DNA of 8,128 nucleotides from Desulfobacter curvatus DSM 3379 (GTDB lineage Bacteria > Desulfobacterota > Desulfobacteria > Desulfobacterales > Desulfobacteraceae): positions 69,678 to 77,805 of the forward strand of contig NZ_KB892990.1 of the NCBI RefSeq assembly GCF_000373985.1, given 5' to 3'. The notes beneath the pieces are model-generated. The model saw only the letters and a program-made list of their open reading frames with translations. It did no database searches and had not been told where the DNA came from. Made by a program: the position numbers and the translations under genes. Positions 1 through 6,734 of this stretch are shown piece after piece. How positions within the stretch are numbered: position 1 is the stretch's first letter; every line of letters starts with the position of its first letter.

Positions 1-1105
1 GCGGATTTCAAGGAACAGGGCCAGGCATAAAAACACAAGGGCAAGTCCCAAATAGGCGTTGCGCAGTAAAAGGTCCACCCTTTGGGCAAAGAGTTTGGAC
101 ATATCCCAGATAATACTTAGATGAATTCCCTCGGGCAAATCCGCGTTAATGGTTTTCAGCACCTCCTTGGCAGCGCTAACCACCTGGATGGGGGTCTGTT
201 TTCCCACCTGATAAACAATAATGGTAACGGACCGTTTGCCGTTAAATGAGGCTCAGGTGCCCGAATCCTCAAACCCTTCCCTGACGGTGGCGATGTCCGA
301 CAACACAAGCTGTGAGCCATCCTCCCGGGTGAGAATGGGCAGTTTTGCATATTGCCGGGCATAGTCTTTGCGGGATTTGATACGCAGCAGAATGTCTCCC
401 CCCCCCGGACTTGATGGCTCCGCCGCCCAGCTCCACCGAAGCCGTGGAAATGGCATCCGCCACATCGGACAGGGTTAGGCCGTAGCGCCGCAGGGTGTTG
501 ATGGAGATCTCCACCAGGATCTCCCGCTCCCTGACACCTTCCAATTCTACCTGGGTGATATCAGGGTCTGACAAAAGCCGGTCCCTGACATCGTCGGCAA
601 GATCCCGCATGGTGGTTTCCGGCACATCCCCGTGAAGGGCCAGCAGCAGCACGTTCCGCTTCCCGGAGGTGATGGTGATCACCGGGTCTTCGGCCTCATC
701 CGGAAAGGTGTCAATCCGGTCCACCTCACTTTTGACCTCCTGCCACAACCGGGTAACATCAGCACCGTCCAGGACGTCTATGGTGATTGAGGCACTGCCT
801 TCCAAGGCTTTGGATGTAATTTCATCAATACCGTCAAGGTCCTGCACCGCCTCTTCCACGGCCAGAATAATGCCGGATTCCACCTCTTCGGGACTGGCCC
901 CGGGATAGGACACTGTAATACTCACTGACTTCAGGGTGGTATCGGGGTACACCTCCTGCTTGATGTGAAACCCCATGAAAAAGCCGCCCACAAGAAAAAC
1001 AACCATGAGCAGATTGGCGGCGACTGTGTTGCCGGCCATCCAGGCGATGGCGCCCCTTGGGCTGTGTCCCCGATGATCGGACATATTTGTTTTTTGTTCA
1101 GACAT
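1..1105 (-). pseudogene. RND-family efflux pump inner-membrane transporter, N-terminal part, disrupted by frameshift and nonsense codon
   Basis: The reading starts at an ATG (1103-1105) that overlaps the TAA of the membrane-fusion gene as TAATG, with a good GGAGGA ribosome site at 1112-1117. The N-terminus has a membrane helix (about residues 18-46) followed by AcrB-type porter-domain sequence, including the SYPGASPEEVE motif near residue 67 and a conserved DITQVELEG stretch. RND pumps are proton-driven trimers of about 1,000 residues that pass substrates to a periplasmic adaptor and an outer-membrane channel. Two lesions are visible. A run of nine G (398-406) shifts the frame at about codon 234; with eight G the reading continues perfectly as GGGDILLRIKS. 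An in-frame TGA at 253-255 then interrupts it. Beyond the TGA, homology continues without a stop to base 1, where a second membrane helix begins, so the gene extends past the window. The family call is firm. The inactive status is likely but depends on the base calls in the G tract. Confidence 0.85.
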
Positions 1106-2289
1106 TATCGGTCCTCCCCCGAAGCTAGGGTCAAGGCCATGCCCGGTACAGGTGTGGGAAGATCAGAAGAGATCACAAGGTCACCCGGGGAGAGCCCGGA
1201 TTGGATGAACACCCGGTTATTTTCAATCCACACCGGCGCCACTTTGCGGATCTCCAGGTGCCCGTCATTAAATATCCATAAACTGGAATCCTCCCGGACC
1301 AGGGTCCGGGGCACAGGAAACGCATTGTCAAAAGAGTGGCCTTCAATGAGCGCTTCCACGTGATCATCCAGCAGCATGGCGGCACGGCCTTTGGCAGACC
1401 CGAGCCCCAGGGGATCATCCACCCGGATAATAACGCCAGCCATTCGGCTTTGCTCGGTTACGGCGCCTGTGGTCCGCACCACACGTCCCTCCCATTCCCG
1501 GCCCGCATAGAGGGAACGGATACGCACAGGACTGCCATGGGTTTCATGGAACCTGATCCGGTCCAGGCGGTCCATGGGGACCTGGACTTCCACTTGGTAG
1601 CAGGTCACGTCCACCAGGGTGGCAAGAGCGCCCTGGGCGGCTGTCATGGCCCCTTCATCCACCTCCTTGGACAGCACAAGGGCATGGAAGGGGGCCATGA
1701 TCCGGGTGCGTTCCAGGTCCAGGCGTGCGGCTTCAAGATCGCTTTTGGCGCTTTCCACGGCGACCCTGGCCTGTTCAAGCTGGGGTTTTCTCAACGCCAG
1801 GCTGGTCTCCTTCACCCCGTCGGGCGACATTGCGGCCATGAGCTTGAGCTCTTCTTTGGCAATCTGCTGCTGGCCTTTTTCGATGTCAAAATCAGCCTGG
1901 ACCTGGGCCAATGCGTTTTGGGCCTTGTTCACGGCCAGGGTGTAGTCCGCCGGATCAATTCGAACCATGGTCTGTCCCTTGGGGATTAGGCCTCCTTGGA
2001 CAAATTCAGGCGCCACCTGGATAATCGTGCCGGCCACCTGGGATTTAATCACCACTTCCCGGTCCGGCTGAACGATTCCCATGGCCCGGATCTGGGCTGT
2101 GGCCCGGCCGGGATTCACTTTTATGGTATCCACCACCGGGACGGTTTTTACCGCAGGTTTGCGTTTGAATTTCACTGTGTTGGATTTGTAGTACCAAAAT
2201 CCGGCAACACCCAATGCCGTCAGGCATACAGGCAGGATAATTTTTATAAGGATAACGCCAACAGATCTTTTTGAAGGGGTCTGGTTCAT
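1105..2289 (-). CDS. RND efflux system periplasmic adaptor (HlyD/membrane fusion protein family)
   Basis: This 394-residue protein bridges an inner-membrane RND pump and an outer-membrane channel. A single hydrophobic segment at about residues 10-35 anchors it, with the rest in the periplasm. The lipoyl/barrel-sandwich half-motif follows (QVAGTIIQVAP, about 84-94), then a long charged and alanine-rich coiled-coil hairpin (about 120-195), and the returning lipoyl half (RIMAPFHALVLSKEVDEG). Beta-barrel and membrane-proximal regions follow (VEVQVPMDRLDRIRF onward), ending with PVPGMALTLA. The length is normal for the family. The ATG lies 3 bases after the stop of the outer-membrane factor, and the stop overlaps the RND start, so translation of the three genes is probably coupled. 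The ribosome site is weak (GGTGAG close to the start), consistent with coupling. No lesion is seen in this gene. The substrate cannot be told from sequence. Confidence 0.92.
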   Translation of the reverse strand: MNQTPSKRSVGVILIKIILPVCLTALGVAGFWYYKSNTVKFKRKPAVKTVPVVDTIKVNPGRATAQIRAMGIVQPDREVVIKSQVAGTIIQVAPEFVQGGLIPKGQTMVRIDPADYTLAVNKAQNALAQVQADFDIEKGQQQIAKEELKLMAAMSPDGVKETSLALRKPQLEQARVAVESAKSDLEAARLDLERTRIMAPFHALVLSKEVDEGAMTAAQGALATLVDVTCYQVEVQVPMDRLDRIRFHETHGSPVRIRSLYAGREWEGRVVRTTGAVTEQSRMAGVIIRVDDPLGLGSAKGRAAMLLDDHVEALIEGHSFDNAFPVPRTLVREDSSLWIFNDGHLEIRKVAPVWIENNRVFIQSGLSPGDLVISSDLPTPVPGMALTLASGEDR

Positions 2290-2292
2290 AAC

Positions 2293-3657
2293 TCACCGTG
2301 CTCCGGTATTTTTATCTTGTAGCGGGGTGGCTTTGAAAAATGCCCCCCGCCAACCTGTTACTCGATAAAGTGCAATTCGTTCTTTGACATAGGTTGCCTG
2401 TTCGCTGATCAGCTGGCGCTCCAAACTTTCCAGGGAGGCCCAGGCCGTAAGATAGTCAAGGTAGCTGCTCTGGCCGTTCAGGTACTGAACCCGGGCGTCC
2501 TGGAGGGTAGCTTGAACGGCCGCCAACTGCTGTTCAAGCAATTGGATATAGGCGTTTTGACAGTCAATGGCCACCAGGGCGTCCTCCACCTCGCAGATGG
2601 CAGTGGCAACGGTTTTGGCATAGGTATTGACCTTTTCCCGAACCACGGCCCGGGTGCGCTCAATTTCGGCTTTGCGCTCCCCGCCGTCCAGCATGGGCCC
2701 TGCCAGGGCAGCACCCAGGGTGGCCACCCAGTTCCGGAACAGCAGGTCCAGGGTTCCACTGGAAAATACAGCCGAGGCGGACAGGGTCAGTTCGGGAAAC
2801 AGATCGGCTTTGGCCGCTTCCACATCCAGTGCCGCCGCGTCGAGGCGATTCCGGGCGGCCCGGATGTCGGCCCGGTTCCCAAGCAGGTCCGCCGGGATAC
2901 CGGGCTGGGGCGCCAGAAAGGTTTGGGGAAGGTCTGTGGCCGCAACCGCCACAGGTCTCCCCGGTGTCCGGCCCAGGTAGAGACCCATGGCATTGATCAA
3001 TTGTTTTTCCTCTTTTTCAAGCAAAGGCATGGCGGAAAGAACCTGGGCCAGGGCTTCCCGTTGCTGGGACACCTCCAGGGCCGTGGCTTTGCCGTTGATA
3101 AAGCGCAATTCCTGCAGCTTCAGCGTCATCCGGTTGGCTTCGATCTGCCGGGCAAGCACTTGCATACGGGTCCGCACGGACACAATATCCACCCAGGTAT
3201 CGGCAATATCCGTGGACAGGGTTAAAGCCCCGTCCTCCAGGTCCTGGCGGGCAGCCAGATATTCAAGTTCTGCCGCGTTGACACAGGCATGGGTTTTCCC
3301 CCACAGATCCAGGGTATACTCAGCATCCAAGCCGGCGGAATAGGTGTGATCATGGTCCGATGTGGCAGACTGCCCTTGGGTTTTAGATTGGGAATGGGTT
3401 CTTTCCCCTTCAAGGGCGTAATCAAGAGAGGGCCAAAGGCCTGATTTTTTATTTTTTACATCCGCCAGAGCCTGGTCAGCTTTAGCTTTAAGCACTTTGA
3501 GATCAAAATTTTCGTCAAGGCCTGTCTGAATCAGTTTGCTCAGTTCATCAACCCTGAACTTTTGCCACCATCCGCCGGTCGTGGTTTCATTACCGGTCCG
3601 GGCCGTGTCGTCAATACCCGCCTTATGAACATAGGCATCAGGAATTTCAACGGGCAT
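2293..3657 (-). CDS. TolC/NodT-type outer-membrane efflux factor without visible signal peptide
   Basis: The 454 residues match the outer-membrane factor family: two OEP repeats (about residues 30-220 and 245-440) rich in alanine, leucine and glutamine, a WWQKF motif near residue 30, a PADLLGNRADIRAARNRLDAAALDVEAAKADLFPEL stretch typical of the second repeat, and a terminal ALYRVTGW. Such proteins form the trimeric channel through which the pump expels substrate. It is the first gene of the operon. The family usually begins with a secretion signal, often a lipoprotein Cys followed by a PDYxxP motif. Here the frame opens at MPVEIPDAYV, which resembles the mature region just after that motif, and an in-frame TAA lies at 3670-3672. 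The residues between that stop and the ATG are only KPAG. There is no good ribosome site before the ATG. The export signal therefore seems lost or displaced, and the channel may be non-functional. Confidence 0.85.
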   Translation of the reverse strand: MPVEIPDAYVHKAGIDDTARTGNETTTGGWWQKFRVDELSKLIQTGLDENFDLKVLKAKADQALADVKNKKSGLWPSLDYALEGERTHSQSKTQGQSATSDHDHTYSAGLDAEYTLDLWGKTHACVNAAELEYLAARQDLEDGALTLSTDIADTWVDIVSVRTRMQVLARQIEANRMTLKLQELRFINGKATALEVSQQREALAQVLSAMPLLEKEEKQLINAMGLYLGRTPGRPVAVAATDLPQTFLAPQPGIPADLLGNRADIRAARNRLDAAALDVEAAKADLFPELTLSASAVFSSGTLDLLFRNWVATLGAALAGPMLDGGERKAEIERTRAVVREKVNTYAKTVATAICEVEDALVAIDCQNAYIQLLEQQLAAVQATLQDARVQYLNGQSSYLDYLTAWASLESLERQLISEQATYVKERIALYRVTGWRGAFFKATPLQDKNTGAR

Positions 3658-3715
3658 CCCAGCCGGTTTTTAATTATATTTTAATTTTTCTCTATTTTTT
3701 GAGCTAAACGCGACA

Positions 3716-3744
3716 ATAGTATTACCAGATCCCTGTAAAAGGAG
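3716..3744 (-). promoter_or_regulatory. Candidate activator-dependent promoter of the efflux operon
   Basis: On the minus strand a TACTAT hexamer (3716-3721) matches four of six positions of the sigma70 -10 box. The position 17 bases upstream (3739-3744) reads CTCCTT and has almost no -35 similarity. A weak -35 with activator half-sites directly upstream is the usual layout of AraC-activated promoters. The start of transcription would be near 3709, giving a leader of about 50 bases before the outer-membrane factor. This is inference from motif spacing. Confidence 0.35.
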
Positions 3745-3746
3745 AC

Positions 3747-3776
3747 TAATGGTAGATGAATAAATTTTAATGGTAG
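3747..3776 (-). promoter_or_regulatory. Candidate AraC-family operator: 9-bp direct repeat with 21-bp period
   Basis: The minus strand reads CTACCATTA twice, at 3768-3776 and 3747-3755. The two copies are identical, in the same orientation, and their starts are exactly 21 bp apart, two helical turns. AraC-family regulators typically bind such direct half-sites on one face of the DNA. The proximal copy ends 2 bp before the expected -35 position of the operon promoter, as for class II activation. The adjacent AraC-type gene is the obvious candidate binder. Binding itself is inferred. Confidence 0.5.
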
Positions 3777-3927
3777 GCGAACTTTTAACAAGAATACATT
3801 AGAAGTCTTGTTGTGTAATATTGGTGCGATCAACCATCCAAGGGAGCGCTGAAAACGATATCACAAGGCTTTTTCGAAGGTTGGTCCCTGGTGACGTCTC
3901 CGGCAGGAAGATAAAGGATCGGGGAGA

Positions 3928-4920
3928 TTATTTCAAACATTCCCGCGGGTTAATCTTATATTGCTCTTTAAACGCATTGGAAAAATGGCTCAAACAAGAA
4001 TAGCCCACAAAACAGGAGGCTTCGGTGACATTCATTCTGCCCGCCGTCAGGAGCTGCCGGGCCGTTTCAAGGCGCATCTCCCGAAGGCATCCGAAAACCG
4101 TGTTGCCGAACAGGGCTTTGAATCCGCGATTCAATTTGCAATGGTTCATGCCTGCAAGTTTTGCCAGGTCATACAGATTTGGTGGGTTGGCAAGATCTTT
4201 TAACATGACCTCCCTTACATGATAAAGCCTGTCGATCTCCGAGGATTGAAAATGTCTTGCGGAACGTTTGTCATGGCTTGTATGACTAAGGGAATCTATA
4301 ATAAGGTCGATAAGTTCCAAAGATTTGGCTTCAAAATATAATTTCCTATGGGATAGAACCAAAGAGGGATCAAGCATCTGAGCCAGCACCAACCGTATTT
4401 GTGGCGTTGAAGGCATGGTCACACTCTCAAACCCGGGGGCCTTGTCTTCGCAGACGCACTGTAAAACCGAAGGTAATCTCTGTGTTCGATCGCAAACGAT
4501 TTTCTTGAAATCTTTGAACGTAAAACCGATGGAGACAATCGAAAAATTTTGCTCTGCAGGAACTTCAACCTGCCACTGCCAACCGTTTTTTGCGATGATG
4601 AGACCATTATTGTCCCGGCAAAACTGAAGATCATTCCCAACACCGTTTACCTTAGTTCGGTCAAAACCGGACAGACAAAAGTGGAAACCGATGAACGCCT
4701 TATTGCTTTGGCCATAGAGTTTAGTCCGATGTTTGAAGCGGCGCCGTTGAAAACTTAAGGTCATTCCCGGGCGGAACTTTATCATTTGAATGGAACCCTG
4801 GCCAAAAATATCCGACATCACCCAATTAATAGGGCCATTATGCAAAACGGTTGAGCTAAACAAGGAGCTCCCGTCAATTCCCTCCTGCCATTCTCCCATC
4901 TGCATGAAATCATGTTCCAT
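3928..4920 (-). CDS. AraC-family transcriptional regulator (PchR-like), probable activator of the efflux operon
   Basis: This is a protein of 330 residues from the ATG at 4918-4920, preceded by GAG at a suitable distance. A TTG immediately before it (4921-4923) could add one residue. The N-terminal about 230 residues form an unidentified effector-binding region. The last about 100 residues are a clear AraC double helix-turn-helix. The first helix pair holds LYDLAKLAGMNHCKLNRGFKALFG and the second holds RMNVTEASCFVGYSCLSHFSNAFKEQY, ending NPRE. The KLNRGFK and GNTVFGCLREMRLE wording is characteristic of the PchR branch, whose known members sense siderophores or other small molecules and activate neighbouring transport genes. 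It lies upstream of, and in the same direction as, the efflux operon, with a 270-base gap that carries a direct-repeat operator candidate. The gene shows no lesion. The DNA-binding call is firm; the effector and the target are inferred. Confidence 0.92.
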   Translation of the reverse strand: MEHDFMQMGEWQEGIDGSSLFSSTVLHNGPINWVMSDIFGQGSIQMIKFRPGMTLSFQRRRFKHRTKLYGQSNKAFIGFHFCLSGFDRTKVNGVGNDLQFCRDNNGLIIAKNGWQWQVEVPAEQNFSIVSIGFTFKDFKKIVCDRTQRLPSVLQCVCEDKAPGFESVTMPSTPQIRLVLAQMLDPSLVLSHRKLYFEAKSLELIDLIIDSLSHTSHDKRSARHFQSSEIDRLYHVREVMLKDLANPPNLYDLAKLAGMNHCKLNRGFKALFGNTVFGCLREMRLETARQLLTAGRMNVTEASCFVGYSCLSHFSNAFKEQYKINPRECLK

Positions 4921-5020
4921 CAACTTATCTCAGATACTGCTAAAGCACTTCACATTCTATCGTTTATGATTCTGCATGACCATTCAATTAGCCCTCAATT
5001 TATAAGTATTGGCTAAGTTT

Positions 5021-5041
5021 ATTAGAGATATCTAATGGCAG
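5021..5041. promoter_or_regulatory. Inverted repeat and single operator-like half-site upstream of the AraC-type gene
   Basis: Bases 5021-5036 form an inverted repeat with 6-bp arms ATTAGA and TCTAAT around GATA. Overlapping it, 5033-5041 reads TAATGGCAG, which matches the efflux-operon half-site TAATGGTAG in eight of nine positions and in the same strand sense. No second copy lies 21 bp away on either side. The site is about 100 bp upstream of the regulator start, so it could serve autoregulation. Support is weak, since short AT-rich matches can occur by chance. The rest of 4921-5077 is AT-rich non-coding DNA that must hold the regulator promoter, but I see no convincing -35/-10 pair. Confidence 0.25.
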
Positions 5042-5077
5042 GTTTGTGTGTGGTTTGTCAACGTTTTTTATAGTATG

Positions 5078-5296
5078 TCAGTCCCGTTCCCATTCAAACC
5101 GGACAATATTGCGCTCGTTGCGGTCAAATTCCACACCGACAAGATAGATTTCAGAGGTGCTTGCGCGATACTTGGCGGCATAGCCTTTTTGTTTGACCTG
5201 CTCAAGGGCCGTTCCAGGGGTTTGGTCAATGTTTACAACCTTGAATTCAAAGATTCCTATAGACTTGACAATACCCTGAACGCCGTTTATTTTACA
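5078..5296 (-). pseudogene. Remnant of PD-(D/E)XK nuclease domain (C-terminus of an AAA-ATPase-like/DUF1703 protein)
   Basis: The minus strand is open for 72 codons between an in-frame TAA (5297-5299) and the TGA at 5078-5080. It contains KSIGIFEFKVVNIDQ, then ALEQVKQKGYAAKYR, then SEIYLVGVEFDRNERNIVRFEWERD at the end. FEFK supplies the E-x-K part of the PD-(D/E)XK core, and the later Q-x-x-K-x-Y pattern and the strand reading IYLVGVEFD are typical of the nuclease domain that closes AAA-ATPase-like proteins. The natural C-terminus is kept, but the expected upstream aspartate motif and the whole ATPase part are missing. Upstream there are only stops and AT-rich sequence. No start codon or ribosome site is apparent, so this is a decayed 3' end, not a small gene. 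The plus-strand opening over the same bases is its shadow. Confidence 0.75.
5265..5293 (+). promoter_or_regulatory. Strong sigma70-like promoter for the Fic gene
   Basis: A perfect TTGACA (5265-5270) is followed after exactly 17 bases by TATTTT (5288-5293), four of six positions of the -10 consensus. Transcription would start near 5300, about 50 bases before the Fic ATG. The promoter lies within the nuclease remnant on the opposite strand, so it may have arisen after that gene decayed or been brought in with the Fic gene. It is the best promoter match I found in the window. Confidence 0.55.
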
Positions 5297-5310
5297 TTAC
5301 GTCTTAAATT

Positions 5311-5348
5311 GAAATAAAAAAATTATTAATTCAATAATCGAAATAAAA
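5311..5348 (+). repeat. Inverted repeat flanked by direct repeats in the Fic leader
   Basis: GAAATAAAA occurs at 5311-5319 and again at 5340-5348, starts 29 bp apart. Between the copies, ATTATT (5322-5327) and AATAAT (5333-5338) form an inverted repeat around a 5-base spacer. The block ends 2 bases before the Fic ATG and replaces any ribosome binding site. It could be an operator or a leader structure, but its very high AT content makes chance symmetry possible. Confidence 0.35.
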
Positions 5349-5350
5349 AC

Positions 5351-6544
5351 ATGGACAGAGACCTGCAAGGCCAATATATAGAGTCATTGATAGCCGGAGA
5401 AAAGGTCCGGGCCTTTGTTCCTAATCCATTGCCACCAGTACCTCCAATTGAATGGTCACCAAAGCTTAGGGAAAAGTTTGACCAGGCGTTGCTGGCCCTT
5501 GGCCGGCTTGACAGTGTCTCAGTTCTTCTGCCGGACACATCGCTCTTCCTTTATATGTATGTGCGCAAGGAAGCTGTGCTTTCGTCTATGATCGAGGGGA
5601 CTCAGTCGTCACTCTCAGACCTGCTGATGTTTGAATTCGAATATCAACCCGGGGTTCCTTTGGATGACGTTCAGGAAGTAAGCAATTATGTGGCAGCGCT
5701 CAATCATGGGTTCAAGCGGCTTGAGGAGAATTTCTCCCTTTCGCTCAGATTATTGAAAGAGATTCATGGCGTATTGTTATCCAAAGGCCGTGGCAAAGAA
5801 TGCGATCCCGGACAGTTCCGCAGAAGCCAGAACTGGATTGGTGGAAGCCATCCCGGCAATGCCGCTTTTGTACCACCCCCTCCTGAATATCTCCTGGAAT
5901 GTATGGGCAACCTGGAACTTTTTGTGCACGATCAGCCGGAAAAAACGCCGGTATTGATCAAGGCAGCACTCGTACATGTCCAGTTTGAAACCATCCATCC
6001 CTTCCTTGACGGCAACGGTCGTCTTGGCCGTTTGCTTATTACTTTATTGCTATGCTCGGAAAAAGTCCTTAAAGAACCGATGCTGTATCTCAGTCTCTAT
6101 TTCAAAACATATCGTCAACGTTACTATGAGCTTTTGAACGAAATACGTCTGACCGGGAATTGGGAGACTTGGCTTGATTTCTTTGCAGATGCGATTATTC
6201 ACACGGCAACACAGGCAGTCAAAACCGCTCAGCAACTTATGAAACTTTCCACTGAAGATGGGTTGCGCATAAATGGGCTAAAACGCATATCAGGTTCAGC
6301 CAACCTCATTCATAAGGCAATGCTCGAACGTCCAATTGCTTCACCGAACTGGATTCAAGAAAAGACTAAACTTTCCCCCGCAACAGTTAATGCCTGCCTT
6401 CGTGAACTCGAACATCTTGGCATAGTAAAAGAGGTGACCGGGAAAAAACGAAACCGCCTTTATTCCTATTTGGAGTATATTCGAATCATGAGCCAAGGTA
6501 CTGAATTACCCAGTAAAGAAGATACGTTCGGGGATCAACCATGA
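5351..6544 (+). CDS. Fic-family protein with self-inhibitory motif and C-terminal winged helix
   Basis: The 397-residue protein is complete and of normal length. The N-terminal Fic_N-type region (about residues 20-110) carries SSMIEG at 78-83, the S-x-x-x-E-G inhibitory helix that blocks the active site of class II Fic enzymes, with Glu82 as the blocking residue. The Fic core has the full catalytic motif HPFLDGNGRLGR at 216-227, with His216, and the upstream AAFVPPPP flap. Residues about 320-380 form a winged-helix DNA-binding domain (NWIQEKTKLSPATVNACLRELEHLG). Fic enzymes usually transfer AMP from ATP to a hydroxyl of a target protein; the target here is unknown. The winged helix suggests DNA binding or control of its own transcription. 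The ATG is the first possible start, since an in-frame stop lies at 5327-5329, but it has no recognisable ribosome site. A strong promoter lies about 50 bases upstream of the likely leader. No separate antitoxin is seen. Confidence 0.93.
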   Translation: MDRDLQGQYIESLIAGEKVRAFVPNPLPPVPPIEWSPKLREKFDQALLALGRLDSVSVLLPDTSLFLYMYVRKEAVLSSMIEGTQSSLSDLLMFEFEYQPGVPLDDVQEVSNYVAALNHGFKRLEENFSLSLRLLKEIHGVLLSKGRGKECDPGQFRRSQNWIGGSHPGNAAFVPPPPEYLLECMGNLELFVHDQPEKTPVLIKAALVHVQFETIHPFLDGNGRLGRLLITLLLCSEKVLKEPMLYLSLYFKTYRQRYYELLNEIRLTGNWETWLDFFADAIIHTATQAVKTAQQLMKLSTEDGLRINGLKRISGSANLIHKAMLERPIASPNWIQEKTKLSPATVNACLRELEHLGIVKEVTGKKRNRLYSYLEYIRIMSQGTELPSKEDTFGDQP

Positions 6545-6675
6545 CAAACGCATCGACCCACAAATTTTGTAATTTTTTACATAGATAATTTGATTTTTTC
6601 AGGGACTGATAATAAGGTCTATAGAGTAGATTCACGTGCTATTTTGCCGCCGTTAAATAAAACAGAGAATGCAAT

Positions 6676-6732
6676 ATGGATGATGCAAGGAATGACGGGC
6701 ATATTTTGATTCTTAACCCGCCGGAGGCGTAA
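6676..6732 (+). CDS. Possible 18-codon leader ORF before the AAA-ATPase gene
   Basis: ATG at 6676 opens a short frame reading MDDARNDGHILILNPPEA, with its TAA at 6730-6732, 2 bases before the ATPase ATG. Its last codons contain the GGAGG ribosome site of that gene, so translation of one could affect the other. It has only a poor ribosome site of its own and no recognised homology. The rest of the 6545-6734 gap is AT-rich. A weak TTTTCA (6596-6601) and TATAGA (6620-6625) pair with an 18-base spacer is the only promoter candidate. Chance remains likely. Confidence 0.2.
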   Translation: MDDARNDGHILILNPPEA

Positions 6733-6734
6733 CC

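Noticed and set aside
1336..1989. Long plus-strand open frame of 217 codons opposite the membrane-fusion gene
   Set aside because: It is the antisense shadow of a well-supported GC-rich coding sequence, rich in His, Gly and Gln, with no family motif.
2512..3225. Plus-strand open frame of 237 codons opposite the outer-membrane factor
   Set aside because: It mirrors the codon pattern of the real gene on the other strand and shows no recognisable domain.
3681..3791. Minus-strand 36-codon frame from a TTG, partly hydrophobic, just upstream of the outer-membrane factor
   Set aside because: I considered it as a displaced signal peptide. It is in another frame, lacks a cleavage site or lipobox and a ribosome site, and overlaps the operator repeats.
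3841..3927. Terminator between the AraC-type gene and the efflux operon
   Set aside because: Only 3-bp arms could be found around GTCACCAGGGAC, with no following T tract on the minus strand.
5050..5061. Minus-strand TTGACA upstream of the AraC-type gene as its -35 box
   Set aside because: No acceptable -10 hexamer lies 16-18 bases downstream.
5048..5317. Plus-strand 89-codon frame
   Set aside because: The opposite strand over the same bases reads as a clear PD-(D/E)XK nuclease tail, so this is a shadow of the remnant.
6560..6578. Possible terminator after the Fic gene (ACAAA/TTTGT followed by T-rich sequence)
   Set aside because: The arms are short, AT-only and leave almost no loop, so a stable hairpin is not credible.
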